NCBI GenBank assembly: GCA_030655355.1
Contig: JAURVS010000028.1
Span: 1-34,438 of the forward strand
DNA from: Sphingopyxis sp.
Lineage (GTDB): Bacteria > Pseudomonadota > Alphaproteobacteria > Sphingomonadales > Sphingomonadaceae
Reading direction: 5' to 3'
Length of the DNA stretch: 34,438 nucleotides
Under the pieces are notes generated by a model. That model was not told where the DNA came from. It saw nothing but the letters and a program-made list of their open reading frames with translations, and ran no database searches. Below are positions 9,784-20,144 of this stretch, piece by piece. Position numbers and translations under genes: made by a program. Position 1 is the stretch's first letter. Every line of letters starts with the position of its first letter.

Positions 9784-11617
9784 TCTTCACGCCACGATCG
9801 CCGCTGTCACCGACCGCATCGTCGCGCGCAGCGCGCCGCGCCGCGCGGCCTACCTCGACCTGATGGAGCGTCAGCGCGAGGCGGGGACGAACCGCGGCAA
9901 TCTGTCGTGCGGAAATCTTGCGCACGGCTTTGCCGCGGCGGGCGACGACAAGGCGGTGATCCGTACCGGCACTGCGATGAATATCGGCATCGTCACCAGC
10001 TATAACGACATGCTGTCGGCGCATCAGCCCTATGGCCGCTATCCCGAGCAGATCAAACTGTTCGCGCGCGAAGTCGGCGCGACGGCGCAGGTTGCGGGCG
10101 GCGTGCCCGCGATGTGCGACGGGGTGACGCAGGGGCAGGCGGGGATGGACCTGTCTTTGTTCAGCCGCGACAATATCGCGCAGGGCACGGTGATCGCGCT
10201 CAGCCATGCGATGTTCGAAGGCGCGCTGCTGCTCGGCATTTGCGACAAGATCGTTCCGGGCCTGCTCATCGGCGCGCTGCGATTTGGGCATCTGCCGCAG
10301 ATATTGATCCCCGCCGGGCCGATGCCCTCAGGGCTCGCCAACAAGGAAAAGCAGCGCATTCGGCAACTCTACGCCGAGGGCAAGGCGAGCCGCGACGAAT
10401 TGCTCGAGGCCGAGGCGGCGAGCTATCATGGTGCGGGTACCTGCACTTTCTATGGCACCGCGAACAGCAACCAGATGATGATGGAGCTGATGGGGCTCCA
10501 CATCCCCGGCAGCGCCTTCACCAATCCGGGTACCAAGCTCCGCCAGGAATTGACGCGCGCCGCGGCGCACCGCGTCGCCGCGATCGGCTGGGGCGGCGAG
10601 GATTATCGCCCGCTCGCGCGCTGCATCGACGAAAAGGCGATCGTCAACGCCGCGATCGGCCTGCTCGCGACCGGGGGCTCGACCAATCATGCGATCCATT
10701 TGCCCGCGATTGCGCGCGCGGCGGGGATCATCATCGACTGGCAGGATTTCGACGAGCTCAGCCATGCGGTGCCGCTGCTCGCGCGCGTCTATCCTAACGG
10801 CGCGGGCGACGTGAACAATTTCCACGCCGCGGGCGGCATCGGCTATGTCGTGCGCGAGTTGCTGGGCGCCGGCCTGCTCCATGGCGACGTGCTCACGGTC
10901 GGCGGGACGATGGCCGACTATGGTCATGAGCCGGTGCTGACCGACGACAAACTCGATTGGCAGCCCGCGCCCGCGACGAGCCGGGACGACACGATGCTGC
11001 GCCCGGTCGCGGCGCCTTTCTCGCCCGACGGCGGGATGCGCCTGCTCGCCGGCAATCTGGGCCGCGCGATTATTAAGACGAGCGCGGTCGCCGAAGATCG
11101 CTGGACGATCGAGGCGCCGTGCCGGATCTTCGACACGCAGGATGCGGTGCTGGCCGCGTTCAAGGCGGGCGAGCTGGAACGCGACGTCATCGTCGTCGTC
11201 CGGTTCCAGGGGCCGCGCGCCAACGGCATGCCCGAATTGCACAAGCTGACCCCCGCGCTTGGCGTGCTGCAGGATCGGGGTTTCCGTGTCGCATTGCTCA
11301 CCGACGGCCGCATGTCGGGGGCGAGCGGCAAGGTGCCTGCGGTGATTCATCTTTCGCCCGAAGCCTTGCCCGGCGCCGACGGCGTCAGCGGCCCGCTGGC
11401 GTTTCTCACCGATGGCGACATCGTTCGCGTCTGCGCGCGCAAGGGCGAGGTGCTCGCGCTCGTCGATCCCGCGATCTGGTCCGCACGCACTGCCGCGGTC
11501 GCGCCGCCGCCTGCGGTGGGTGTCGGCCGCGAATTGTTCGCCCTGTTCCGCCATCATGCCGACGAAGCCGAAAAGGGCGGGTCGGCGGTTCTTGCTGCCA
11601 TGGAGACCGTAATTTGA
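9776..11617 (+). CDS. edd: Phosphogluconate dehydratase
   Basis: IlvD/Edd family: [72 protein letters not shown]; 8-nt overlap with zwf. Confidence 0.96.
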   Translation: MTDLHATIAAVTDRIVARSAPRRAAYLDLMERQREAGTNRGNLSCGNLAHGFAAAGDDKAVIRTGTAMNIGIVTSYNDMLSAHQPYGRYPEQIKLFAREVGATAQVAGGVPAMCDGVTQGQAGMDLSLFSRDNIAQGTVIALSHAMFEGALLLGICDKIVPGLLIGALRFGHLPQILIPAGPMPSGLANKEKQRIRQLYAEGKASRDELLEAEAASYHGAGTCTFYGTANSNQMMMELMGLHIPGSAFTNPGTKLRQELTRAAAHRVAAIGWGGEDYRPLARCIDEKAIVNAAIGLLATGGSTNHAIHLPAIARAAGIIIDWQDFDELSHAVPLLARVYPNGAGDVNNFHAAGGIGYVVRELLGAGLLHGDVLTVGGTMADYGHEPVLTDDKLDWQPAPATSRDDTMLRPVAAPFSPDGGMRLLAGNLGRAIIKTSAVAEDRWTIEAPCRIFDTQDAVLAAFKAGELERDVIVVVRFQGPRANGMPELHKLTPALGVLQDRGFRVALLTDGRMSGASGKVPAVIHLSPEALPGADGVSGPLAFLTDGDIVRVCARKGEVLALVDPAIWSARTAAVAPPPAVGVGRELFALFRHHADEAEKGGSAVLAAMETVI

Positions 11618-12234
11618 GCCAGTCTATCGACCAGATCATGCGCCTCGCGCCCGTCATCCCGGTGATCGTCATCGACCGGGTCGAGGATGCGGTGCCGATG
11701 GCCGAAGCGTTGGTCGCCGGCGGGCTGACAGTGCTCGAAGTTACCTTGCGTACGCCCGCGGCGATCGATGCGATTACCGCAATGAAGCGCGTCAAAGGTG
11801 CGATCGTCGGCGCGGGCACGGTGCTCGACCCCGCGATGCTCAACGGTGCGATTGCGGCTGGCGCCGAATTCATCGTTTCGCCGGGGCTGACTGACAATCT
11901 CGGAAAAGCGGCAGTCGCGAGCGGGATTCCGTTCCTGCCCGGCACCGCGAATGCGGGCGATATCATGCGCGGGCTCGACCTTGGCCTTTCACGCTTCAAA
12001 TTCTTCCCTGCCGCAACGAGCGGCGGCATTCCGGCGCTGAAGGCGCTTGCCGGTCCCTTCGGTCAGGCGCGCTTCTGCCCGACCGGCGGCATCAGCCTCG
12101 CAACCGCGCCCGAGTGGCTCGCGCTCGAACCGGTGCTGTGCGTCGGCGGCAGCTGGGTGGTTCCGTCGGGGGCGCTCGACCCGGCGCGGATCGAGGCGCT
12201 GGCCAGCGAGGCGTCCGCACTTTCGAGCCATTGA
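11614..12234 (+). CDS. eda: 2-keto-3-deoxy-6-phosphogluconate aldolase
   Basis: [65 protein letters not shown] start at 11614 overlapping the edd stop. Confidence 0.95.
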   Translation: MSQSIDQIMRLAPVIPVIVIDRVEDAVPMAEALVAGGLTVLEVTLRTPAAIDAITAMKRVKGAIVGAGTVLDPAMLNGAIAAGAEFIVSPGLTDNLGKAAVASGIPFLPGTANAGDIMRGLDLGLSRFKFFPAATSGGIPALKALAGPFGQARFCPTGGISLATAPEWLALEPVLCVGGSWVVPSGALDPARIEALASEASALSSH

Positions 12235-12269
12235 TAAACGCCATCTTTACTGTCACTGTGCCTAGGTGA

Positions 12270-12287
12270 AACGGCAATATAGCCGTT
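12270..12287 (+). other. Short perfect hairpin AACGGC-aatata-GCCGTT in the eda / HAD-PlsC gap
   Basis: 6-bp stem, 6-nt loop, no T tract after it; lies 15 nt upstream of the GTG start at 12303. Confidence 0.4.
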
Positions 12288-12302
12288 GGTGGGGAGACAG
12301 GC

Positions 12303-13895
12303 GTGGCGAGGCCGCAACCGCATTTGGATGAAGTTCTGGCATCGGAGCCGGGGCCGCATATCGCCGCGCTGTTCGATTTCGACGGCACGATCATTTCGGG
12401 CTATTCGGCGACCGCGATGCTGCGCGAGAAATTCCAGCGCCGCGAAATGTCGATGGAAGAAATCGCCGAGACCGCGCAGGTCATCGCGCAGCACAGTCTT
12501 GGCACCATTGGCTTTTCGGGACTGATGTCGGGCGCCGCCAAATTCATGAAGGGCGTCGAAGAGGAAAGCTTCATCGAGTTCGGTGAAGAGCTCTACAAAA
12601 AGCATATCGCGCGGAAAATCTATCCCGAGACGCGCGCGATCATCGAGGCGCATCAGGCGAAGGGACACCGCGTCGCGATCATCTCGTCAGCCACAATCTA
12701 TCAGATCGAACCGACCGCGCGCGACCTCGGCATCGACGATATCAAATGCTCGGCCTATGAAATCGAAGACGGGGTGTTCACTGGCGAGATCATGCGCCCG
12801 CTTTGCTTCGGCGAAGGCAAGGTGCTTGCGGCCGAGGAACTCGCCGCCGAATATGGCCTCGATCTCGACCAGAGCTTTTTCTATTCGGACAGCGACGACG
12901 ATATCGAATTGCTCGAACGCGTCGGCAAGCCGCGCCCGCTCAACCCCAATCTCAAACTCAAGGCGATCGCCGAGGAAAACGGCTGGCCGGTCCAGCGTTT
13001 CGGCAGCCGCGGTACGCCTTCCTGGATCGACTATACGCGCACCATCTATGCGACCGGTTCGCTCGTCGGCGCTTTTGCCGCGGGTCTCCCGATTTGGGCG
13101 CTGACGCGCTCGCAGCGCGAAGCGGCGAATTTCTCGATCGGATTATTCGGCGATTTTGCGACGGCGATCACCGGCGTCGAGCTGGAGGTCGAGGATGAGA
13201 AGAATCTCTGGTCCTCGCGTCCGTGCATCTTCATCTTCAACCATCAGAGCAAAGCGGATGTGATGATCCTCGCCAAGCTCATCCGCCGCGATATGGGCGG
13301 GGTGGGCAAGAAAGAGATCAAGGACATCCCGATCCTTGGCAAGCTGATGGAATGGGGCGGCACCGTCTTCGTCGACCGCGCCGACGGCAAGAGCGCGATC
13401 AAGGCGATGGAGCCGCTGGTCGATGCGATCAGGATCGAGGGAAAATCGATCTGCATCTCGCCCGAAGGCACGCGCAGCCTGACGCCCAAGCTGGAACCCT
13501 TCAAAAAGGGCGCGTTCCATCTGGCGATGCAGGCGGGGGTCCCGATCGTCCCGATCGTGATTCATAACGCGACCGACGTCGCGCCGAAGAATGAGTTTGT
13601 GATGCGCCCCGCGACGGTGCGCGTCACCGTGCTGCCACCGGTCGACACCTCGAAATGGAGTCCGCGGACGATCAACACGCATGTCCGCGACGTGCGCAAC
13701 ATGTTCCTGCGGACGCTCGGCCAGCCCGAGGAAAGCGTCGCGGAATCGGTGGCGAAGGAACCCGCGCCCGAGGTGGCTCCGCCCGAAGCCAAGGTTGAAA
13801 AGGCCAAGCCGAAAAAAGTGGCCGAGAAGAAACCGGCTGCGAAGAAAAAGCCTCCTTCCAAAAAGCCCGCGTCTGGCAAGGGAAGGGCTGCCTAA
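12303..13895 (+). CDS. Fused HAD-IB phosphatase / 1-acylglycerol-3-phosphate acyltransferase (PlsC-like), with Lys/Ala/Pro-rich C-terminal tail
   Basis: HAD motif ALFDFDGTIISGYSA; PlsC motifs FNHQSKADVMIL (HX4D) and SPEGTRSLTPKLEPFKKGAFHLA; tail EKAKPKKVAEKKPAAKKKPPSKKPASGKGRAA. Confidence 0.93.
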   Translation: MARPQPHLDEVLASEPGPHIAALFDFDGTIISGYSATAMLREKFQRREMSMEEIAETAQVIAQHSLGTIGFSGLMSGAAKFMKGVEEESFIEFGEELYKKHIARKIYPETRAIIEAHQAKGHRVAIISSATIYQIEPTARDLGIDDIKCSAYEIEDGVFTGEIMRPLCFGEGKVLAAEELAAEYGLDLDQSFFYSDSDDDIELLERVGKPRPLNPNLKLKAIAEENGWPVQRFGSRGTPSWIDYTRTIYATGSLVGAFAAGLPIWALTRSQREAANFSIGLFGDFATAITGVELEVEDEKNLWSSRPCIFIFNHQSKADVMILAKLIRRDMGGVGKKEIKDIPILGKLMEWGGTVFVDRADGKSAIKAMEPLVDAIRIEGKSICISPEGTRSLTPKLEPFKKGAFHLAMQAGVPIVPIVIHNATDVAPKNEFVMRPATVRVTVLPPVDTSKWSPRTINTHVRDVRNMFLRTLGQPEESVAESVAKEPAPEVAPPEAKVEKAKPKKVAEKKPAAKKKPPSKKPASGKGRAA

Positions 13896-13898
13896 GCG

Positions 13899-16250
13899 GT
13901 GGCCGACGGAACGCCCCGCACCCCGATCGTGGCGGAGGACGCGGCCGAGCGGCTCTATATCATCGACGCGCGCAACGGAGTCGAGCGGCGCATATTGCTC
14001 GATTGGGTCCATGCGACCGCCAATGATCTGGGCGGCGATGACGAGCCGCAATGGGCCAGCCTTGCGATCGAGGATGACGATCACGCACTTCCGCTCGACA
14101 TGCTGCGCGCGCGGCTCGACGGATCGCCGTCGCGGCAGGTTGTGCCGCTGCGCGTCGCGTGGCGCATCCCGGGCTTCGAGCGCGACCGCGCGCTCAAATT
14201 CCGTCACATCATCTTTGGTGACCCCCGCCATCCCGGCCCGCTCCGCGCGCGCCTGATCCTGTGGCGCGACCGCCGCCGCGCGCAGATATTGGTCGGTGAA
14301 GCGGCAACGCTCGATGCGCTGCGCGGCCGGTTCAGCCAGCAGACCGGCGGCGGCGATGGGGCCGGCGTCGACAGCGCCGAGTTCGCGGGCTTCGTCGCGC
14401 GGCAGGCGGGACTGGCACTCGACGTCGCCGAACGCGGCATCCGCGGTACGCGGTACAAGGTACCGCGCTTCGTCGCCGATAGCCTGCGCACCAGCCCGAA
14501 ATTCCGCGCGGCGCTCGCCGATCTGTCGGCGACGACGGGGCGCCCCGTTGCTGAGCTGTTCCGCGAGGCGCGGCCGCTGATGAAGGAAGTTATCGCGCGG
14601 CCCTCGGCGCTGTTCCTCGACCTGCGCGCGCGGCTCGACCGGATGATGTTCGGCGGTTACGCGCCCGAGATGGAGGTCGACGCCGTCGAACTCGCGAAGC
14701 TGCGTTCGATCCTGCGCGAGCATCCGACCGCAATTCTCTTCACGCACAAAACCTATATCGACGGTGCGACCCCCAGCCGCCTGACCTATGAAAAAGACAT
14801 GCCGATGCTGCACAGTTTCGGCGGCGCCAATCTCGACTTTGCGGTGATGGGCGAATTTTTCCGCCGCTCGGGGATGATCTTCATCCGGCGCAGCTTTCAG
14901 GACCAGCCGGTCTACAAGCTGGTGCTGCGTCATTATATCGCCTGGCTGCTCGCGAAGCGCTTTCCGCTCTCATGGGCGTTCGAGGGAACACGCTCGCGGC
15001 TCGGCAAGCTGATGCCGCCCAAATATGGGCTGATGAAATATGTCCTCGACGCCGCGCATGCGACGGGCACGCGCGATGTGCATTTCGTGCCCTTCGTCAC
15101 CAGCTTCGACTTGATCCGCGACGTCGAGGAATATGCCGCTGAGCAGACGGGGCGGAACAAGAAGCCCGAATCGCTGTCGTGGTTCCTCGGCTATATGAAG
15201 AGCCTGAAGGAACCGTCGGGGCGTATCCGGCTCGATATCGGCAATCCCGTGGTGATCGACGAAGCACCCGGGCCCGATGACAGGCGCGCGCTGGAGAAGA
15301 TCGCCTTTGCGGTCGCGGTCGAGGCGAACCGCGTCACGCCGCTGACCGTGACGTCGGTGATGTGCCTCATCCTCCTCGGCATGGCACCGCGCGGCGCGAC
15401 GTCGGCCGAACTGCTCGGTGCCATCGGCGCGGTGACCGACTGGGCGCGGGCGCGCGACATCCGGCTGAGCAGCGAACTGGAAAGCGGCGACGATATCGCG
15501 CTGTCCGCCACGGTCGACACGCTCGTCGAAAGCGGGCTGCTGACGCGCTACGAAGCGGGGAGCGAAAATGTCTATTCGATCGATCCCGCCAAGCATCCGA
15601 TGGCGAGCTATTACCGCAACATCATCGCGCATCATTTCCTCGATCGCGCGATGATCGAACTTGCGTTGTTCGAGCTGCGCGATGCCGACAGCGGCGATGC
15701 GACGACCGCTTTCTGGGCAAAGATCGACCGTCTGCGCGATCTGTTCAAATTCGAATTTTTCTATCTGCCGCGCGACGAGCACCGCGCTGCGATCGAGGCT
15801 GAACTCGCGCGCATCGATCCCGTCTGGGACCGCCGCCTTGCCAGTGGCGACCGCGGTATCGCGCAGTTGCTCCGCCGTTGTCAGCCGGTTGTCGGTCATG
15901 CGATTCTGCTGCCCTTTGCCGAGGCCTATTCGGTCGTCGCCGACCTGCTCGCTCGTGCGAAGCCGGGCGACGTCGTCGACGACAAGGCGCTGGAGGCGGC
16001 GGCGCTCACCGAAGGCAAACAAGCCTATCTACTCCGCCGGATCAGCAGCGAAGCGGCGATTGGCAAGCTGCTGTTCGCCAACGGCCTGTCGCTGATGCGC
16101 CATATGGGGCTAACCGCCGATGCCACCCCGACGAGCCTCGCTGCGCGCCGCGCATTGCTGATGGAACTCCGCGGTCTTGCCAATGTGATGGAAACTATGC
16201 GGCTTTCGACTGTCGCGCTTGCCGACCGGTTGCCGGGTTCAGGAGAATAA
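13899..16250 (+). CDS. PlsB-like glycerol-3-phosphate 1-O-acyltransferase
   Basis: Acyltransferase motifs LFTHKTYIDG (HX4D) and WAFEGTRSRLGKLMPPKYGLMKY; size and neighbourhood fit PlsB. Confidence 0.88.
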   Translation: MADGTPRTPIVAEDAAERLYIIDARNGVERRILLDWVHATANDLGGDDEPQWASLAIEDDDHALPLDMLRARLDGSPSRQVVPLRVAWRIPGFERDRALKFRHIIFGDPRHPGPLRARLILWRDRRRAQILVGEAATLDALRGRFSQQTGGGDGAGVDSAEFAGFVARQAGLALDVAERGIRGTRYKVPRFVADSLRTSPKFRAALADLSATTGRPVAELFREARPLMKEVIARPSALFLDLRARLDRMMFGGYAPEMEVDAVELAKLRSILREHPTAILFTHKTYIDGATPSRLTYEKDMPMLHSFGGANLDFAVMGEFFRRSGMIFIRRSFQDQPVYKLVLRHYIAWLLAKRFPLSWAFEGTRSRLGKLMPPKYGLMKYVLDAAHATGTRDVHFVPFVTSFDLIRDVEEYAAEQTGRNKKPESLSWFLGYMKSLKEPSGRIRLDIGNPVVIDEAPGPDDRRALEKIAFAVAVEANRVTPLTVTSVMCLILLGMAPRGATSAELLGAIGAVTDWARARDIRLSSELESGDDIALSATVDTLVESGLLTRYEAGSENVYSIDPAKHPMASYYRNIIAHHFLDRAMIELALFELRDADSGDATTAFWAKIDRLRDLFKFEFFYLPRDEHRAAIEAELARIDPVWDRRLASGDRGIAQLLRRCQPVVGHAILLPFAEAYSVVADLLARAKPGDVVDDKALEAAALTEGKQAYLLRRISSEAAIGKLLFANGLSLMRHMGLTADATPTSLAARRALLMELRGLANVMETMRLSTVALADRLPGSGE

Positions 16251-16251
16251 G

Positions 16252-17820
16252 ATGCTCAAACAGCTCAGCGCGCAGGATGCCCAGTTCCTCTACACGCAGA
16301 CCGCGAACAATCTGACGCACATCATGGGGGTCTATATTTATGACCCCTCGACCGCGCCGGGCGGTTTCGTGCGCTTCAAGGATATCATTCGCCACGTCGA
16401 GGGCCGCGTTGACACCTCGCCCTTGTTCAAGCGCCGCCTCCACCGCCTGCCGTTCGACATGGATCATCCCTATTGGGTCGAGGACGAGCATTTCGACATC
16501 GAGGCGCATATGAGCCACGCGCGCCTGCCCGAACCCGGCGACTGGCGGCAATTCTGCATCGCGGTTGCGCGCTATTTCTCGAAGCCGATGGATATGAACC
16601 GGCCACTCTGGGACATCTATATCATCGAGGGGCTCGACCGGATTCCGGGCATTCCCAAGGGCAGCTTTGCGATGCTTCACCGCGTCCACCATGCCGCGGT
16701 CGACGGGGCATCGGGCGCGCATGCCTTCATCGCGATGAGCGACATAGACGCGAAGGGTACGCCCGCGATCGCCGAGCCGCCGCCGCTCGAAGAGCTTGGC
16801 AAGGCGCCGTCGAGCACCGAGACGCTGTCGCGCGCCTGGTCGGCGTCGATGCAGTCGCCGGTCAAATTCATGAACGCGCTGATGAAAATGTCGCCTGCAA
16901 TCATTTCCTCGGCGCGCAAGTCGATCGCCGAAGGCGGGATGACGGCCGGCGTACCCGAGACGCGCTTCAATGTGCCGGTCGGTCCGCACAAGATGTTCGA
17001 TGCGACGACGGTCGCGCTCACCGACGTGGCGGAAATCCGCAAGAAGGTGCCGGGGGCAACGGTCAATGACGTGGTTCTGACCACCGTCGGCGGGGCCTTG
17101 CGCAAATATCTCGACAAGCATCGCGAACTGCCGGCGGAAAGTCTGGTGGCGGTCGCGCCGATCAATTTGCGCGGCAAGGGAGGCAAGGCGTCGAAGCCGG
17201 GCAATCAGGTTTCGGCGATGAGCGTGCCGATCCGCACCGACATCGCCGATCCGCTCGCACGGCTCGCGGCGATCCGCGACTATACGGTCGAGGCGAAGGA
17301 AGCGAAGGCGGGGGTCAGCGCGCGGATCATGACCGATCTGTCGCAGCATATTCCGGGCGCGACGATGGCGGCGGTCGCACGGCTCGTCACCAGCGAACGC
17401 TTCGCGGTGCGCGGGACCAACCTTTTCATTTCGAACGTGCCGGGCGCGCAGGTGCCGCTGTATCTCGCCGGGGCACAGCTTGTGCAGCAGCATGGCATGG
17501 CGCCTCTCGCAAATAATATGGGACTGTTTGTCGCGACCCCCAGTTATAACGGGCGCATCGCCTTTTCGATCATCGGCGAGCGGTCGATCATGCCCGACAT
17601 CGCCTTTTTCCGCGAATGTATCGACGAAAGTTTTGCCGACCTGATGGCGGCCGTGCCCAAGCCGGAAAAGGCGAAAGCCGCTACGGCAGCGCCGAAAGCT
17701 GTGCCGAAGGGCGCTGCAAAGCCTAAGCCGGCGCCGAAAGCCGCGCCCCAAACTGCGACAAAGAGCAGGGTGAAACCAGTTGCTAAAGCGAACGCAACCG
17801 GCAAGACTCGGAAAAAATAG
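16252..17820 (+). CDS. Wax ester synthase / diacylglycerol acyltransferase (WS/DGAT family)
   Basis: HRVHHAAVDGASG (HHxxxDG); MLKQLSAQDAQFLYTQT and FISNVPGAQVPLYLAGA; Lys/Ala/Pro-rich tail. Start at ATG 16252 after AGGAG. Confidence 0.94.
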   Translation: MLKQLSAQDAQFLYTQTANNLTHIMGVYIYDPSTAPGGFVRFKDIIRHVEGRVDTSPLFKRRLHRLPFDMDHPYWVEDEHFDIEAHMSHARLPEPGDWRQFCIAVARYFSKPMDMNRPLWDIYIIEGLDRIPGIPKGSFAMLHRVHHAAVDGASGAHAFIAMSDIDAKGTPAIAEPPPLEELGKAPSSTETLSRAWSASMQSPVKFMNALMKMSPAIISSARKSIAEGGMTAGVPETRFNVPVGPHKMFDATTVALTDVAEIRKKVPGATVNDVVLTTVGGALRKYLDKHRELPAESLVAVAPINLRGKGGKASKPGNQVSAMSVPIRTDIADPLARLAAIRDYTVEAKEAKAGVSARIMTDLSQHIPGATMAAVARLVTSERFAVRGTNLFISNVPGAQVPLYLAGAQLVQQHGMAPLANNMGLFVATPSYNGRIAFSIIGERSIMPDIAFFRECIDESFADLMAAVPKPEKAKAATAAPKAVPKGAAKPKPAPKAAPQTATKSRVKPVAKANATGKTRKK

Positions 17821-17823
17821 ACC

Positions 17824-19293
17824 ATGCTCTCGCAGGATTACCGAATGCTTTTCACCCCGACGCTCAGCGCCGACCGCGACCTTGTTACTGCATCTGACTA
17901 TATTGCCTGGATGAAGGCGGCGCGCGAACATGACCGGAAATCGGGGCTGCAGACGTGGCGGGACGCCGATGAAAGCAAGCATTTCGATTATAAGGCGATC
18001 CGCGCGCGCCTCGAAAAATTGCGCAAGCTGTCGGCGGCGGGGGACGTCAAGGGGCTGCTGTTCGTCCTCAATGAGGGCATCCACGGCAATATCGACGGCA
18101 TGGGGCATGAGCGGCTCTATCAAAAGGCGCGCTTTGGCACGAAGACGCTGATCGAGGATTATGTCGCTGAAGTCGTCGCCTCGCTCGACAAGATCGCGGC
18201 CGCGCGCAGCATCGGGCGTGACGAGAAGCGCGATTTCTTCCGCCGTGCCCAGCATTGCTATGGTCGGTCGGCGCTGCTCCTCTCGGGTTCAGGCAGCTTC
18301 CTGTTTTTCCATATTGGCGTCGTGAAGGCTTTGTGGTCCGAAGGCGTTCTGCCCGCGATCATGTCGGGCGCGAGCGGCGGGTCGATCGTTGCTGCTGTCG
18401 TCTGCACCCGCAAGAATAGCGACATCGGCGCGTTTCTCGAAAGCGGCCGCTTGGCGAACCCCCGCCGCAACCCCGATCAAAAACGTCTGGCGCCCGACGA
18501 TGTGCGCGACAGGCTCGCCGACCTGATCCCCGACCTGACCTTTCAGGAGGCTTATGAGATCAGCGGCCGTCATCTCAACGTCTCGGTCGCGCCCGCCGAA
18601 AAGCACCAGAACGGCCGCCTGCTCAACGCGATTACGGCACCGAATGTGCTGATCCGCGAAGCGGTGCTTGCGTCATGCGCGGTCCCCGGCGTTTTTCCGC
18701 CGGTGATGCTGATGGCGCGCGACGATGCGGGCAATCGCGTGCCGTATCAGCCCGATCGGCGCTGGGTCGACGGATCGGTGACGCACGATATCCCGACCAA
18801 GCGGCTAGAGCGGCTTTACGGAGTCAATCATCATATCGTGAGTCAGGCGAACCCGATCGCGCTGCCTTTCGCAACCGACACGCGCAAACAAATGGCCCCG
18901 ATCGAGGCGATCCAGCATGCGTCGATGGCGACGTTCAAGGCGTGGCTCAACGCAAATATGGTGATTTTCCAAAAGCCGCTGGGCCTGATCCCACCGCTCA
19001 ACAGCCTCGCGAATATGGCGCGATCGGTGATCAATCAGGAATATACCGGCGACATCAACATCATCCGCCCGCCGAAGTTCTGGTCGCCTACGAAGATTTT
19101 GAGCGATCTGGGGCAGGAGGATATCGACGACCTGATCGACACAGGGATGCGCACCGCCTGGCCCAAGGTCGAGATGGTCCGCACCCAGACGGCGATCAGC
19201 CGCGCGCTCGAAGCGATTCTCGCGAAGATCGACAAGACAGGTGACGATGGCCCCGGCCATCGCAGCGCAGCGCTCCAGAAAGCGGTGCGATAA
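17824..19293 (+). CDS. Patatin-like phospholipase with N-terminal DUF3336 domain
   Basis: GSGSFLFFHIGVVKAL, nucleophile elbow SGASGGS, RRWVDGS (Asp of the dyad). Confidence 0.93.
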   Translation: MLSQDYRMLFTPTLSADRDLVTASDYIAWMKAAREHDRKSGLQTWRDADESKHFDYKAIRARLEKLRKLSAAGDVKGLLFVLNEGIHGNIDGMGHERLYQKARFGTKTLIEDYVAEVVASLDKIAAARSIGRDEKRDFFRRAQHCYGRSALLLSGSGSFLFFHIGVVKALWSEGVLPAIMSGASGGSIVAAVVCTRKNSDIGAFLESGRLANPRRNPDQKRLAPDDVRDRLADLIPDLTFQEAYEISGRHLNVSVAPAEKHQNGRLLNAITAPNVLIREAVLASCAVPGVFPPVMLMARDDAGNRVPYQPDRRWVDGSVTHDIPTKRLERLYGVNHHIVSQANPIALPFATDTRKQMAPIEAIQHASMATFKAWLNANMVIFQKPLGLIPPLNSLANMARSVINQEYTGDINIIRPPKFWSPTKILSDLGQEDIDDLIDTGMRTAWPKVEMVRTQTAISRALEAILAKIDKTGDDGPGHRSAALQKAVR

Positions 19294-19294
19294 T

Positions 19295-20140
19295 ATGGCA
19301 GTGGTGATCTTGCCGGCCGGGTCGGCGGGGGCAGGGGCCAAGCTGCATGTCACCCATTGGCTGCCCGAAGGCCGTCCGCGCGCGATCATCCTGCTCGCGC
19401 ATGGCTATGCCGAACATGCGGGGCGCTATGCCTATGTCGCAAAGCGGCTGACCGACGCGGGTTACGCTGTCTATGCCGTCGACCATTGGGGGCACGGCAA
19501 TTCGGACGGCGAGGGCGGTTTCGTACCGCGTTTTTCGGCGTTTCTGGATGGCATGGCCGAGCTGTTGACCTTGGTCGAGATCAACCATGCCGACACGCCG
19601 CGGCTGCTGCTCGGGCACAGCATGGGCGGACTGATCGCGACCTTGTTCCTGATCGAGCGTCAAAACGCCTTTGTCGCCGCCGCGCTGTCGGGGCCCGCGA
19701 TCCTGCCCGCCGAGCCGCCGTCGCGCTTCACGGTCTGGATCAGCCGCTTTCTGTCGCGCTTCTTTCCGCGTCTCGGCGTGCTGTCGCTCGATTCGAATGG
19801 CGTCAGCCGCGATGCGCAGGTTGTCGCGGACTATCAGGGCGATCCCCTGGTCTATGGCGGCAAGATCGGTGCGCGACTGGGCAAGGAATTCATGGACGCA
19901 ATGGCGGTCGCGCAGGCCGACGCGCCCAAGATCGATCTGCCGATCCTGATCCAGCATGGTGAGGCCGATCGGCTGACCGCCCCCGCGGGATCGCGCTATC
20001 TGTTCGACAATGTGGCGTCGAAGGACAAGGCGCTCAAAATCTATCCGGGGCTTTTCCACGAAATCTATAACGAGCCCGAGCGCGATGCGGTGCTTGATGA
20101 TCTGGTCGGCTGGTTTGATGCGCATGTCGCGCGAAATTAG
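19295..20140 (+). CDS. Alpha/beta hydrolase, monoacylglycerol-lipase-like
   Basis: ATG at 19295; LLAHGYAEHAGRYAYVAKRLTDAGYAVYAVDHWGHGNSDG, LLGHSMGGLIA. Confidence 0.9.
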   Translation: MAVVILPAGSAGAGAKLHVTHWLPEGRPRAIILLAHGYAEHAGRYAYVAKRLTDAGYAVYAVDHWGHGNSDGEGGFVPRFSAFLDGMAELLTLVEINHADTPRLLLGHSMGGLIATLFLIERQNAFVAAALSGPAILPAEPPSRFTVWISRFLSRFFPRLGVLSLDSNGVSRDAQVVADYQGDPLVYGGKIGARLGKEFMDAMAVAQADAPKIDLPILIQHGEADRLTAPAGSRYLFDNVASKDKALKIYPGLFHEIYNEPERDAVLDDLVGWFDAHVARN

Positions 20141-20144
20141 AAAC

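Noticed and set aside
10328-11557. 409-aa minus-strand ORF
   Set aside because: Antisense to edd; no domain recognisable.
13143-14933. 596-aa minus-strand ORF
   Set aside because: Antisense to HAD-PlsC and PlsB-like genes that carry intact motifs.
16195-18255. 686-aa minus-strand ORF
   Set aside because: Lies antisense to the clear WS/DGAT and patatin genes; Arg/His/Asp-rich low-complexity translation typical of antisense frames in high-GC DNA.
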